The position numbers were made by a program, and so were the translations under genes. Shown here in pieces: positions 44,414-55,644 of a DNA stretch of 64,000 nt. Every line of letters starts with the position of its first letter. The stretch's first letter is position 1. The notes below the pieces were generated by a model. It worked only from the letters and a program-made list of their open reading frames with translations, was not told the origin of the DNA and made no database searches. This DNA comes from Vombatus ursinus (taxonomy: Eukaryota > Chordata > Mammalia > Diprotodontia > Vombatidae). The stretch spans positions 8,915,420-8,979,419 of the forward strand of contig NW_020948739.1 of the NCBI RefSeq assembly GCF_900497805.2, written 5' to 3'.

Positions 44414-44643
44414 GGGTAGCTAGGTGGCACAGTGGATAGGGCACTCAGTTTGGAAGACTTATTTTCATGAGCTCAAATCTGTCCTCAGACACTTATTGTG
44501 ACCCTGGACAAATCACTTAACCCTGTTTGACTCAGTTTCTCATCTGTAAAACGAGCTGGAGAAGGAAGTGGCAAACTACTCTAGTATCTTTGCCAAGAAA
44601 ACCCCAAAATGGGGTCATGAAAAGTTGGAAATGAACAATAATC
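44414..44643 (+). mobile_element. CORE-SINE with RTE-like tail, inside L1
   Basis: gggtagctaggtggcacagt, gcactcagtttggaagactt, gtgaccctggacaaatcact, acgagctggagaaggaagtg, tggggtcatgaaaagttgga. A short duplication gatgggt lies on both sides. Confidence 0.85.
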
Positions 44644-44664
44644 GATGGGTATCTACTTTGTTTC

Positions 44665-44935
44665 TAGTATTTTCGAGGCAGCAAGGTGGCACAGTCCTAG
44701 AGTCAGAAAGACCTGAGTTGAAGTCCAACCTTAGATAATAGCTACGTGACTTAACTACTTAACTACTTAGCTACTTTACTACTGTTTGCCTCTCTTTCCT
44801 CAACCATAAATAGAGATAATGAAAGTATCTACCTCATAGGGTTGTGAGGATTAAATGAGACAACATTTGCAAAGTACTTAGCACAATGCCTGGTACATAT
44901 TAAGTACTTAAAAAATCCTTGCTCCCTTCCCCTAC
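44665..44935 (+). mobile_element. tRNA-headed MIR-like SINE, inside L1
   Basis: gaggcagcaaggtggcacag, gagtcagaaagacctgagtt, ctacctcatagggttgtgag, acaatgcctggtacatatta. Confidence 0.75.
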
Positions 44936-46444
44936 TTTGCTACCATAACAAGTGTTGCTTTAAAGATTTTAATATATATGATGATTTTTCTTTTTATCAT
45001 TGATCTCTTTGGGTGTATGGTATCTAGTAGTGGAATCTTTGGGTAAAGGAGTATTGGACAATTCAGTCACTTTATTGGCATAATTCCAAATAAGTTTTCA
45101 AAATGCTTAAATTGATTTATACCTTCACCAATAATGCATGAGTGTGTCTATCTTCCCACACACTTTCAATATTGACTATTCCCACTTTTTAAATCATCTT
45201 TGTAAATCTGCTGGGTTTGAAGTAAAACCTGAGATTTGTTTTGATTTGAATTTCTCTCATTTTTAGTAATTTGGGCCTTTCTATCATCTAGCTGTTAATT
45301 GTAATTCGTCTTATGAGAACTATTTGTTCATATCCTTTGATCATTATCTAATAGGGAATGGATTTCAGTCTTACATATTTGTGATTTGGCTATATATCTT
45401 GGATACCAAACCTTTAGCTGAAGAATTAAAAACAAAGAATTTTCCCCATTCAATCATTTCTCTTCTTATTCTAAAGGAATTGTGTGTGAGTGTGTGTGTA
45501 GAAACTTTTCAATTTTATGTAATCAAAATAATCTATTTTATCTTTTTAAAAATACTCTTATCTCTTATTTGGTTTAGAATATACCCCTACCCATCTACCA
45601 GTCACCTCCTGAAAGAAACTCTAAAATGAAAATTCCCAATAATATTAGAGCCATGATTTAGAGCTTCCAGGTCAAAGAAAAAATTCTGCAAGAAGCCAGA
45701 AAGAAATAATAAACGTACTGAGGAGCCATCATCAGTATCACACATGATTTAACAGCTACCACTATAAAGAAGTGTAGAGCTCAGAATAACATATTCCAGA
45801 ATGCAAAGGATATAAACTTTCAGCAAAGAATTACTAACCCAACAAAACTGAATATAATGCTACAGAGGCAGAAAAAAATGGATCTTTAATGAAATAGAGG
45901 ACTTCCAAGCATTCCTGATGAAGAGACCAGAGCTGTGAAGAAACTTTCAAATGTTAACTCTGGAGCTAAGAGAAGAGTAAAATGGTAAACATGAATGAAC
46001 AATGACAAAGGAATACCAAGGATAAATTGATTACATTCTAATAAGGGAAGATGATAGATGTTTCCCATCAGAACCCTATCATCATCAGAGGTTATAGAGG
46101 GATTCTAATTAGACAGATGGCCTGGGAATAGTTCTGTTGTATCTTGATTATCTTAAGATAAGAATGGAAAGAAAGGAGAAGAGGAATTCACTGGGAGAGT
46201 TGAGAAGGAAAAATAAATTAGGGAAAATTATCTCACAATCAGGGTGTATGAGTAGACATCTATACAAACAAGAGGGAGGGGATGGGGGGTGTAGTTGACA
46301 TTTGAACCTCATTTTCATCTGAACTGGTCAAAAGAGGGAAGAGTACATACAAACATACACAGTTGGTACAAAAATGCATTTCACTCAACAGGAAAATAGG
46401 AGGGAAAGGGGAGAAAGGAGAAGGAAAATTAGAAGTGCCAGAAG

Positions 46445-46855
46445 AACTTCTCTTCTAATTTTTTATGGTATGATCTTTAATATTTAGGCAACATGTCCAT
46501 TTAGAATTTATTCTGGAATATAGTATAAGGTGTTGGTCTAAGCCTAATTTCTGCCAAGCTGCTTTCTAGATTTCCTAGCAGATCTTATGAAATCAAAACT
46601 TCTTTCATATGTAATTTTTTTTTAGGATTTATTGAACTCTGGCTTAGTGAATTCTATTATTTCTGATTCTCTCTTGTCTAATCTGTTCCATTGATCTATT
46701 TTTCAGCCAGTGCCAAATGGTTTTAATGACTGCTGTTTTATAATATAGTTTGAGGTCTGAATGTCCTGTTCCTCTTCATTCCTACCTTGTTTTGTTTTGT
46801 TTTGTTTTTTCATTATTTCCCTTGATATTCTAGATCTTTTATTCTTCCAAATGAA
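46445..46855 (-). repeat. 411 bp duplicated block, copy A
   Basis: Antisense L1 ORF2 sequence (minus-strand text GPILFIWKNKRSRISREIMK) sitting inside a plus-strand L1. It differs from 47722-48133 by only three substitutions and one T insertion, about 99 percent identity. Confidence 0.9.
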
Positions 46856-47164
46856 GAGGATTGGTCCTAAGCCAACAAACACTAAGAATGTATAAAAATG
46901 TTTATAGCTCTTTTTGAGGTAACAAATATGGAACTCTAAGAAAGCACCCATAAATTGGACAACAGTTGGACAAGTTATGCTATATACATGGAATTAAATA
47001 CTATTGTGCTGTAAGAAATGATGAAAAAGGTGGTTTTGGAGAAATCTGGTAAGACTTATATGAGCTGATGTAGAGTGAAATGAACAGAAGCAGGAGAACA
47101 CTATATACAAAGACAATATTATGGTATAGACAAACAACTTTGAAAGAATTCAGAACTTTTTAGT

Positions 47165-47430
47165 GATTTCAGAGGGAAGTATTTATATAGCACCTATTAC
47201 ATGCCAGACACCATGCTAAGTGCTTTTACAAATACTATCTCATTTAATCCTTCCAACCACCCTGGGAGGTAAGTGCCATTATTTTACCCAGCTGAGGAAA
47301 CTGAGGCTGACAGAGTATAAGTGACTTACCTAGGGTAACTTAAGTAGTAAATATCTGAGGATAGATTTGAACTCAGGTCCTCCAGACTCCAAGACCAGCA
47401 TTCTATCCACTGCACCACCAGCTGCCTTCA
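47165..47430 (-). mobile_element. MIR/THER-type CORE-SINE, antisense
   Basis: tatttatatagcacctatta, ctatctcatttaatccttcc, gctgaggaaactgaggctga, tttgaactcaggtcctccag, tatccactgcaccacc. Confidence 0.9.
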
Positions 47431-47704
47431 AGCAGTTTTCCAGAAGATTAATGCTACTTCCTCTTGATAGGTAAAACATGCTACTACCTCCTGATAGAGA
47501 AGTGAAAACTCAGATCAGGATGAACCTTTTTTTTTTTTTAGGCATGGACAATATGGAAATTTGTTTTGCATCTTTGTAAATAGGATTTTGTTTTTTCTTA
47601 GTTCTCTTTGGGGGGAAGGAGGTGTTGGGGGAGAGGGCAAGAAGGCAGATTTTTATTGGTTAAAAAAATAAATATAATTAAAAAAAGAATACATTCCTAC
47701 TTAT

Positions 47705-48410
47705 AGCTGTCAGAGGTATATGAACTTCTCTTCTAATTTTTTATGGTATGATCTTTAATATTTAGGCAACATATCCATTTAGAATTTATTCTGGAATATA
47801 GTATAAGGTGTTGGTCTAAGCCTAATTTCTGCCAAGCTGCTTTCTAGATTTCCTAGCAGATCTTATGAAATCAAAACTTCTTTCATATGTAATTTTTTTT
47901 TAGGATTTATTGGACTCTGGCTTAGTGAATTCTATTATTTCTGATTCTCTCTTGTCTAATCTATTCCATTGATCTATTTTTCAGCCAGTGCCAAATGGTT
48001 TTAATGACTGCTGTTTTATAATATAGTTTGAGGTCTGAATGTCCTGTTCCTCTTCATTCCTACCTTGTTTTGTTTTGTTTTGTTTTTTCATTATTTCCCT
48101 TGATATTCTAGATCTTTTATTCTTCCAAATGAATTGTGTTATTATTTTATTATTTTGTAAAGTATCCCTTTGATAATCTGATATAGCATCAAAATATTAA
48201 TTAACTTTAGTATTATTGTCATTTTTATTATATTGGCATGGCCCAGCCATGATCACTAAATATTCTTCCAGTTTCTTTATTTCTACGGGGAGTCACTTAT
48301 AATGGAATCTATTCAAGTATGGAGTGTGCTTTAGTAGATTGACTACCAAATATTTTATGTATTTTTTTAGTTATTTTGAATGAGATTTCCCTTTCTATTG
48401 TTGTGTGTTA
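47705..48410 (-). mobile_element. L1 ORF2, antisense, continuation; holds duplicated block copy B
   Basis: 47722-48133 is copy B of the 411 bp block; the same L1 continues rightwards without a break (aaagtatccctttgataatc, attggcatggcccagccatg, accaaatattttatgtattt). Copy B is therefore embedded in its natural L1 context and is the likely source of copy A. Confidence 0.8.
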
Positions 48411-48417
48411 GGTTTCC

Positions 48418-48613
48418 TAAGTTCAAATCTAGCCTCAGATACTTGCTAGCTTTGTGATCTTGGGCAAGTCACTTAATCCTATTGGCCTTAGTTTCCTCAT
48501 CTGTAAAATGAGCTGGAGAAGGATATGGCAAACTACTCCAGTATCTTTGCCAAGAAAACCCCAAACGGGATCATGAAGAATCAGACACAGTGGGAAGAAA
48601 TGAACAACAACGA
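48418..48613 (+). mobile_element. RTE-tailed CORE-SINE, 5'-truncated
   Basis: aagttcaaatctagcctcag, ttgggcaagtcacttaatcc, gagctggagaaggatatggc, cgggatcatgaagaatcaga, gaacaacaacgaaagg. Confidence 0.9.
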
Positions 48614-49319
48614 AAGGGTTGGTTCTAAATATCTAGATAGGGAATATCTATAGGAAGATGACTGTGTTTTAAATATGTTTTGGAGTTGAGGAACTGCATC
48701 CATTAAAAACATTATAAACATTTATTCTGAATTTTACTTTGAATGTTTATGTTGGTCACATCTTTCCTCTATCCATTTCTCCCCTAAGTATTAGCTTAAC
48801 ATCAATTTCATTGGCACTGAGTTCTTGGTTTGCATATGAAACAGTTAGTGCTCTTTCAAAAGCATCTTTTAAAGTCCTTGTCCCTATGTATGATATTTTA
48901 ACTGTTTATGAAATACACACATTATCTGTTTGCAGGTCTATTGCAAACAGTGCAGTTGATATGTTCTTGTAATACTTTGTTCCTTCATATGTTAACTTGG
49001 CCTTTTTTTCCCTTAACCCTTTGTAGTACTATTTTTTCTCTTTGAAAATGCTAGCTTCAAAGTATACTCTAGCAATGAAAGTATACTATAGAAAGCCTGG
49101 TGGCTAATTACATTAAAGGGTAGGAAGTCTCCAAATCTCAGGTACCTTTTATACAAGATAAGACAACATCAGAAGCAGAGCTATGCTTAGGAGATATTTG
49201 TGAACTTCTGACTGGGCAATATCAGAGAAAGCCCTTTACAAATAAACCCTGTTAAGAATTTGTCTTGTTGTCCTGAAATTTAATTTAAATGAATACTTTA
49301 CTAGAAATAATATTACTAT
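48614..49319. other. Unassigned sequence
   Basis: About 700 bp; no repeat or gene recognised. Confidence 0.4.
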
Positions 49320-49545
49320 TCCATTCTTCACACTCCTGACAAAGTGATATTTCTAAGGTATGTGTCTGGCCAAGTTGCTCCTGTATTTAAAAATTCTCTA
49401 CAAGCCCGTCATTATTTCTAGGATAAAATGCAAACTCCTCTTTTTTTCATGTAAAGCTCTCCACAATCTAGCTCTGACCCACATTTCTAAGCCTATTACA
49501 CGTTATTCTCCTTCATGCATTTCATTATAACCCTATATCAGAATT
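49320..49545 (+). repeat. L2 3' region, old
   Basis: caaagtgatatttctaaggt, gtctggccaagttgctcctg, taggataaaatgcaaactcc, aatctagctctgacccacat: L2 order, divergent. Confidence 0.65.
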
Positions 49546-50544
49546 TGGATTTAAGTCAGGGTTAGCCTTAGACATTTTGATGCTTCTATAGGATTTGATT
49601 GGCCACTGAGGTCAAGAACTGTGTGGAAGCTTCTGGGATTGTTCCTGGAGAGTTTGGGGAGACAGATACCAGAAGGAGGAGGAGAGAGCCACCACCCAGG
49701 AGTGAAACTGGTGCATGCCTCTACCTAGGGACCATATGGACTTCGCAGAGGCAAGCACTTAACTTTGGATTTGTGTTTCTCTGTCTTCCTCTTCAAAGAC
49801 TCTGAAAGAAGTGGCATTTGGTAGCCCAGTGGCAGCCACTCTGGTTTAAAATACAGCTGAGGTGGGAGGAGATTGAGAGTGACGTGTGAGTAGTGAAACT
49901 ATGGATCAGGTTGGGTGAGATGACCCTTGTAGGCCTAAAGACAAATTCTTCCACATGTGGCTCTGGATTGCGGAGAAGATGTGGCCTTTAAATGTAGCAC
50001 TTGCCAAAATTTATGTTCCTGTTCTTTCCTGTGAGTTGAAGGAGCTAATACAGGAAAGCCCCAGTTCCTAAAGCAGCTGTGCCAAGTCAGTGTATACCCA
50101 CAAAGACTTCCCTTTCCTGCCTTGAGATTTCTATCCATTACTTTGCCTCTGTTTATTCTAGTGTTACATAAAAACATATTAGCAGCTATTAACCCTGTGT
50201 TGTTTTGTATTTCAGCTCTTTCAGTGGAGGCTGTGATAGAGGTGGGGAGAAGACAAGCAGAAGGAAAGCAAAGATCCCTCCAGAAGCTAGAATGAGGCTG
50301 GAGAATGGGGAGGAGGTCAAGCAATGGATTTTTGCCCAATGGATTTTATTTGTTTTGTAGTTATTTAAAATAGATTTCCTTTTCTGTTATGTCTTAAATT
50401 TCTAAATATCAAGATCAGGAATATCCATTTTCCCAAGGAAAAATTATCCATGTAAAGCCAACTCTATTAGTTTTCCGAGTCAGCCCAAGGTAATAAGCAG
50501 GAGGGATAGAAGTAGAGAGATTTCTATTTGAGCTAATATACCCC
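49546..50544. other. Unassigned sequence
   Basis: About 1 kb. The open frames at 49599-49805 (plus) and 49935-50339 (minus, 134 codons) have no recognisable domain; GC content is slightly higher than around. Confidence 0.4.
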
Positions 50545-50995
50545 CTAAACCACATACATGATATATGTATGTATAGTTTAGAAGCACACTTATCTAACTA
50601 TATCTATATGTCTGTATCTAGATATAGACGTATAGGCTATATCTATATATAGCCAGGAGTTGGGGGAAGGGAATAATTTAATTCCTCATTGTCTCTTACC
50701 TGTCCCTTTTTCATATATGTGCGTGCACACACATATATATGTATGTATAGAGAGTGTATATATAAGATACACTCTATATACATATATATATATGAATATA
50801 GAGTATATATATAACATACACTCTATTTATATATATGTGTGTATATATGTATGTGTATATATACTCTGCATACATACACATGGGTACATATAGAGTATAT
50901 ATTATATATACACTCACACACATATGTGTATATATGTGGGAATATTTATCTGTATACACATACACACACACACACAGAGGTATGTGTGTGTGTGT
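50545..50995. repeat. TA/CA-rich cryptic microsatellite
   Basis: Some 430 bp built from tatata, catata, gtgtgt and gagtat units, including several near-repeats of a tacactctatatat-type unit. Local open frames are artefacts. Confidence 0.9.
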
Positions 50996-51240
50996 AACCT
51001 ACTATGTGCCAGGCACTGTGCTAAGTACTTTTTACAAATGTTATCTCATTTAATCCTCACAACAGTCCTGGGAAGTAGGGACTATTGTTATCTCCATTTT
51101 ACAGTTGAGGAAACTGAGGCAGACAGAGGTGAAGTGACTTGTCCTGGGTCACATAGTGAATAAGTGTCTGAGGCCAGATCTGAACTTAAGTCTTCCTGAC
51201 TCCAAGCCCTCCATCCACTGTACCACCAACTGCCTCTATA
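50996..51240 (-). mobile_element. MIR/THER-type CORE-SINE, antisense
   Basis: acctactatgtgccaggcac, ttatctcatttaatcctcac, gttgaggaaactgaggcaga, gtcctgggtcacatagtgaa, tccatccactgtaccacc. Confidence 0.9.
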
Positions 51241-51339
51241 GGCTGGCAAGGTGATAGAGAAGAGTATGTATTTCACTGGGCTCTCCTTGCTTCCTTTCCC
51301 CCCAAACACTTGAGCCTGTGCCTCACTATGTGCCAATTA

Positions 51340-51581
51340 AACTGGCCCATTTGCTATTAAGATTCCGTCTCCATTCTCCATGGCAGGTGACTGAACCTCC
51401 CACCTGCAATGTGCTCCTTCCTCACCTCCATCCTTAGAATCCTCCAACTCGATGAGGTCTTTCTTGATCCTCCCAGCTACAAGTGCTCCCCCAAAATTAC
51501 CTTTTATTTATGTTGAATCTACTTTGCACTCGCTTATATTGTACATGCCCAAAAAGAATAGAACCCCCTTGAAGAGGGTGA
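51340..51581 (+). repeat. L2/L3 3' region, split by a SINE
   Basis: gaggtctttcttgatcctcc, ttgcactcgcttatattgta, then after the SINE (51837-51935) tttgtattcccagtgtctgc and taatgcctgaaacatagcag complete the L2-type end. Confidence 0.65.
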
Positions 51582-51836
51582 GGGGGCAGCTGGGTGGTGC
51601 AGTAGATAGAGTCCTGGGCCTGGAGTCAGGAAGACTCATCTTCCTGAGTTCAAATCTGGCATCAGACACTTAGTAGCTGTATGATCCTGGGCAAGTCACT
51701 TAACCCTGTTTCCCTCAGTTTTCTTATCTGGAAAATGAGCTGGAGAAGGAAATGGCAAACCGCTTGAGTATCTTTGCCAAGAAAACCTCAAATAGGGTCA
51801 CAAAGAGTCGGATACGACTGAAGCAACTGAACAAGA
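51582..51836 (+). mobile_element. CORE-SINE with RTE-like tail, complete
   Basis: gggggcagctgggtggtgca, tgggcctggagtcaggaaga, gagttcaaatctggcatcag, tgggcaagtcacttaaccct, gagctggagaaggaaatggc, agagtcggatacgactgaag. The agtcggatacgactga text is the RTE/BovB tail. Confidence 0.95.
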
Positions 51837-51935
51837 AAGCAGAGGTTATACTTCATTTCTGCCTTTGTATTCCCAGTGTCTGCCGTAATGCCTGAAACAT
51901 AGCAGAGTGTTTGTTGATTGGTAAATGTGAAACAA

Positions 51936-53230
51936 AGTTGCCTGTGCAGCCTTTTGATAGAATTATTCATCGACAGCCAGAGAACATGAGCTCTAGTCCT
52001 ACCTCTGTGTTTTGCTGTCCAGAGTCGGGTTCTCATATGTAAAATGTAAAAGTTGGACTAGGGGGTCTTTAAGGTCCCTCACAGTCTATGATTCTATGAA
52101 AAAGTACTTTGGATTCAGGATGTGAAATGGAGACGTTCTATACACACATATCATTTCCCTTCATAACATGTAGTTTTTTGGGAGAAGGGAGAATGTTCTA
52201 TTTTTCTGGCTTAGATGTCAGTTTAAATAGGTTCCAGGTAGTTAAGGGTATTAGAAAAAGGAAATAAATGGCGTGAAAAATCTGATTACTAATTATATAA
52301 TGGCAAGACAAAAAGTATACAGAGTTAATTTATCTCAGTCTTTTTTTGGGGGAGGGGGCAATATTTATCATAGAGAGTGGGTTAAATGGAAAGGAAGGTG
52401 ACTCTGGGTTCTCAAAGTCTATGCCAGCAGAATGCATGTTCTTACAGGTACTACCAAGTTAGAAAGGCTTTGAGTATGGGCATGGTAATGGATTGGGTGT
52501 CTGTCATGTGAAGACCAGCCTTGCTAAGTTCAGAGAGTCCTATTACCAGATTGGCTATAAAGTGATAATTTCTTTTCAGCCACAGAAATTCAACAAGACT
52601 GTTTATGGAGTCATCATGGTGCAGTGATCTGAATGAATGGAAGGAGGACCCATGCTGATAAAATCACCATCCTTTGGAATGTACAGTAAATGGAGAGAAA
52701 CCAAAAAATTACTTGTATAGGATTATGTGTTGTATAGAATTTGATATAAAGGATCAGGAAAACATTTCCCCCCTATGGCCCATACATTAAGACATAGAAA
52801 TAGTTTCATTTTTCAAACTGATGGACTGACTTTCATGTATGAATTGATGCTCCAGACTCATCATCAGTAGGGCATGTTCTTTGAGCTTCTTTTCCAGTAG
52901 GAGAGCTCAGTAGGTGATGATCCACTGGTGCCCTTTCTCCTTCATGACCAATGGCATGCACTTACACAAAGGCTGACCAAGATGAATAACGTCCTCCATG
53001 TACAAGCACCAGAGAGATGCTAACTAACTCACATGATGATCATTAAGGACCATAGTTTTGGAGCCGGAAGATGATCTCAAAGAATCTTGTCCCAGAAGGG
53101 TTAAATGACTTGTATATATAGGTGGTATATAGATAATACAGTAGAAAATAGAAGAATTGGGATTCAACCATAAACTTGGCCTCATGAACACAGTGTACTG
53201 TCAAACTGAGCTAATTAGCCAGGGACTCTA
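51936..53230. other. Mostly unassigned sequence
   Basis: A MIR-like end at 52040-52100 (ggactagggggtctttaagg, agtctatgattctatgaa). The remaining 1.1 kb shows no recognised family. Confidence 0.45.
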
Positions 53231-53249
53231 ATTTGTAATAGCAATGATA

Positions 53250-54085
53250 TTTTGCTATTACATTTTAGAGGAGTTGATCCAGAGCCCTCTCCTCTCTCCG
53301 TGAGCCTGGTGGATACATTTATAGAGACCATGGCAACTGGTCCCATCACTTCTTGGCAAATAGAGGGAAAAGAAATGGAAGCATTGTTACGTTTTGTATT
53401 CTTGGGCTCAAACATCACTGCAGACAACAATTGAAGCCATGAAATCTCACGGACCTTGGAAGGAAAGCTATGACAAATCTGAACAGCATACTAAAAAGCA
53501 GAGATATCACCTTTGCTGACAAAGATTTGTATACTCAAAGTTTCCTCATCTGTAAAATTAGGGAAATGACACAACTTGACAAATTTGTCAAGAGAATGCC
53601 AAATGGGGTCATGAAGAGTTGGACATAACTGAAACAACTGAACAACAGCAATAAAAAATGTTTTTTCCAGTAGTAATGTATGACTGTGAGATTTAGACTA
53701 TGAGGAAAGCTAAGTGCTGCAGAATCAACCTTTTGAATTGTGGGGCTGGAGAAGACTTTGAGAGTCCCTTGGACAGCAAAGAGATCAAATCAATCAATAC
53801 TTAAAGAAATTAATTCAGGCTATTCACTAGAAGGTCCAATACTGAAGCCGAAGCTTAAATACTTTGGTCACATAATGAGAAGATAGGACTTATTGGAAAA
53901 TGTCCTGATATCGGAGAAGATTGAAGGCAAAAGAAGAAAGGAGTGGCAGAGGACGAGATGGATAGCCAGTGTAATGGAAACAATGAACATGAGCTTGGAC
54001 AGACTTTGGGAGACAGTGGAGGATAAAAGGGCCTGATGTGCTATGGTTCATGGGGATATGAAGAGATGAATATAACTGAACAACA
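53250..54085 (+). mobile_element. RTE/BovB-like LINE, 3' end of ORF2
   Basis: Plus-strand translation follows the RTE C-terminus: ATGPITSWQIEGKEMEALLR, FVFLGSNITADNN, then SHEISRTLEGKAMTNLNSIL, KSRDITFADKDLYTQS; after a SINE insertion, FELWGWRR-type text, KRSNQSILKEINSGYSLEGP, YFGHIMRR and a final aatataactgaacaacaaca tail. Stops and a few frame changes are present. The 3' tail is the kind copied by the RTE-tailed SINEs in this window. Confidence 0.9.
53541..53660 (+). mobile_element. RTE-tailed SINE fragment inserted in the RTE LINE
   Basis: tttcctcatctgtaaaatta, aatggggtcatgaagagttg, gacataactgaaacaactga. It breaks the LINE text between tactcaaag and ttttttccagtagtaatgta, which are contiguous in related copies apart from a few bases. 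Confidence 0.85.
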
Positions 54086-54250
54086 ACAAAAGGGGCAGGC
54101 AAGAGACAATGAAGAGTTAAAGATTTAAAGTTCAGAGAAGTATCTACACTTTGTTACATATTTATGAAGTTTGAAGTTCTTCAGTCAACCTTGATATCAT
54201 CAGAGGTCAGCTAAGGATTGACCACACTCTGCCCTTTAAAAAAAAACAAG

Positions 54251-54410
54251 GCAGCTAGGTGGCTCAGTGGATAGAGCAACGGCCCTGAAGTCAGGAGGAC
54301 TTGAGTTCAAATGTGGCCTCAGACCAAACACTTGACACTTACTAGCTGTGTGACCCTGGGCAAGTCACTTAACCTCAATTGCCTGAATAAATAAATAAAT
54401 CAAAATAAAT
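54251..54410 (+). mobile_element. WSINE-like SINE
   Basis: gcagctaggtggctcagtgg, gagttcaaatgtggcctcag, tgaccctgggcaagtcactt, (aaat)n tail. The duplication aaaaacaag lies at 54242-54250 and 54411-54419. Confidence 0.9.
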
Positions 54411-54429
54411 AAAAACAAGACATACCCTA

Positions 54430-55435
54430 GGGAATGAGTTTTAGCAGGAAATAACTCTTATTGTGGCCTCTGGTGTCAAAAAGAGACTTCTAGTTGAGGA
54501 AGAACTCAGCACTTAAAAGGGAATTGTTCTCCTCTGGGGGAATTAAGGGGATTTCTGCCCCCCACATGCCCTATCACTCATGATTTCTTGTAGTGAAATT
54601 ATTTTTCTAGTAGGAAACATCTTACCCAGCAGGAAACAAGCCCAGTGAGTCAGGGAAGAGTTTTGTGAATTGAGAGCCAGCCCTGGTCATCCCCACAGTT
54701 GAACTGTGGAGAGGAACAGACCCAGGGAGCCCAGATGAGTGACCTGCCCAGCAGAGATACTGCACCCAGAGGGATCATAAGGATGCAGCTAGAAGGTGAA
54801 AGGACAGCAGGGCTCTACAGTGCCAGAGCTGTAAGTTGCCTGGGTGACATGGGTTTCCTTACATGTGTCTTCTTTTGGAGTATACTATGTGTAACCACTC
54901 TCCCCATTGATGTTGTGTATATTTGTGGGAGAGTGTAGCCCAGGTTTGTGGGGGGAATGTTCTGTTATCCTTATAATGCTATCTTTTTTTTTCTTAATAG
55001 TATTTTATTTTATTTCAATTGCATGTAAAGATACTTTTCAACATTCATATTTGTAAGATTTTGAGTTCCAAATTTTTCTCCCTCCCTGCTCCCCAAGACA
55101 GCAAGTAATCTTATATAGGTTATCCATGTACAGTCATGTTAAACATATTTCTACAGGAGTCATGTTGTGAAAGAAGAATCAGAAAAAAAGGGAAAAACCA
55201 CGAGAAAGAAAAAGCAAACAAAAAAAGGGAAAAATACTATGCTTTGCTCTGCATTCAGATCACATAGTTCTTTCCCTGGATGTGGTTAGTATTTTCCATC
55301 ATGAGTCTTTTGGAATTTGTCTTGGATCATTCTTACAATGCTGTCTTAATAAATACCTTTGCTTTGAGAAACTTGTGCTATTGGCTGATTATTAAAGGTT
55401 AAGTGTACTGGTAAGTACTCCCAAATTATAATTTT
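54430..55435 (+). mobile_element. Possible solitary LTR-like remnant (weak), split by an L1 3' end
   Basis: About 650 bp of non-repeat-like sequence followed, after an L1 insertion, by aataaatacctttgctttga and a short region reminiscent of an LTR polyadenylation end. No internal viral region was recognised. Fossil status, family and ends are uncertain; it could equally be unique sequence. Confidence 0.25.
54986..55331 (-). mobile_element. L1 3' UTR, antisense, 5'-truncated
   Basis: Poly(T), gattttgagttccaaatttt, ctccctccctgctccccaag, acagcaagtaatcttatata, tttgctctgcattcagatca, ttttccatcatgagtctttt. The same 3' UTR as the HAL1-like element at 31692-32030. A 16 bp duplication cttataatgctatctt / cttacaatgctgtctt (54970-54985, 55332-55347) matches at 14 of 16. 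Confidence 0.9.
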
Positions 55436-55529
55436 GGAAGAGTGGACTCACAAAATACCTTGAATCTGACAGCAAACTCCCCTTTGGGGACCCAAAGTGT
55501 GAATTGGGGAGGGTTAACCTTAGAAGACT

Positions 55530-55644
55530 ACTGGAGAAGGAAAATGGCGAACTACCCCAGTATCTTTGCCATGAAAAACCCATGGTCAGAATTGGTGTGG
55601 TATGGTCTATGGGGTCATGAAGTGTCATGACTGAACAACAACAA
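55530..55644 (+). repeat. RTE-tailed SINE, 3' part
   Basis: ctggagaaggaaaatggcga, ccagtatctttgccatgaaa, tggggtcatgaagtgtcatg, actgaacaacaacaag. Confidence 0.85.

Larger units (their letters stand above)
44236..45594 (-). mobile_element. L1 ORF2 C-terminal region, antisense
   Basis: tttccatttacattgctgta, ctctgcttacttcacttttc, agtaatattccattatatac (antisense of the ORF2 text for a NGIL.Y-type motif), ttgatctctttgggtgtatg, ccaccaataatgcatgagtg-like text at 45130, and tttgttcatatcctttgatc at 45328. Two SINEs (44414-44643, 44665-44935) interrupt it. It continues, by sequence order, at 47705 after the opposed L1. Confidence 0.8.
45595..47685 (+). mobile_element. L1 inserted in the opposed L1, with a foreign internal block
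   Basis: Plus-strand L1: ORF1 C-terminal text (caatccatctaccagtcacc-like start at 45590, attcctgatgaagagaccag at 45911), ORF1-ORF2 spacer (to 46444), then a 411 bp antisense block (46445-46855), then the ORF2 end (tactattgtgctgtaagaaa at 47000) and 3' UTR with A-rich end at 47685. Possible flanking duplication of 19 bp (45576-45594 and 47686-47704) matches at 14 of 19, all differences C/T. A MIR-like SINE lies at 47165-47430. Confidence 0.7.

Noticed and set aside
49935-50339. 134-codon minus-strand open frame
   Set aside because: No domain, no start context or conserved motif; length is possible by chance in GC-richer sequence.
50660-51053. Several overlapping open frames on both strands in TA/CA-rich sequence
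   Set aside because: Products are low-complexity Tyr/Ile/His/Thr strings encoded by microsatellite-like DNA.
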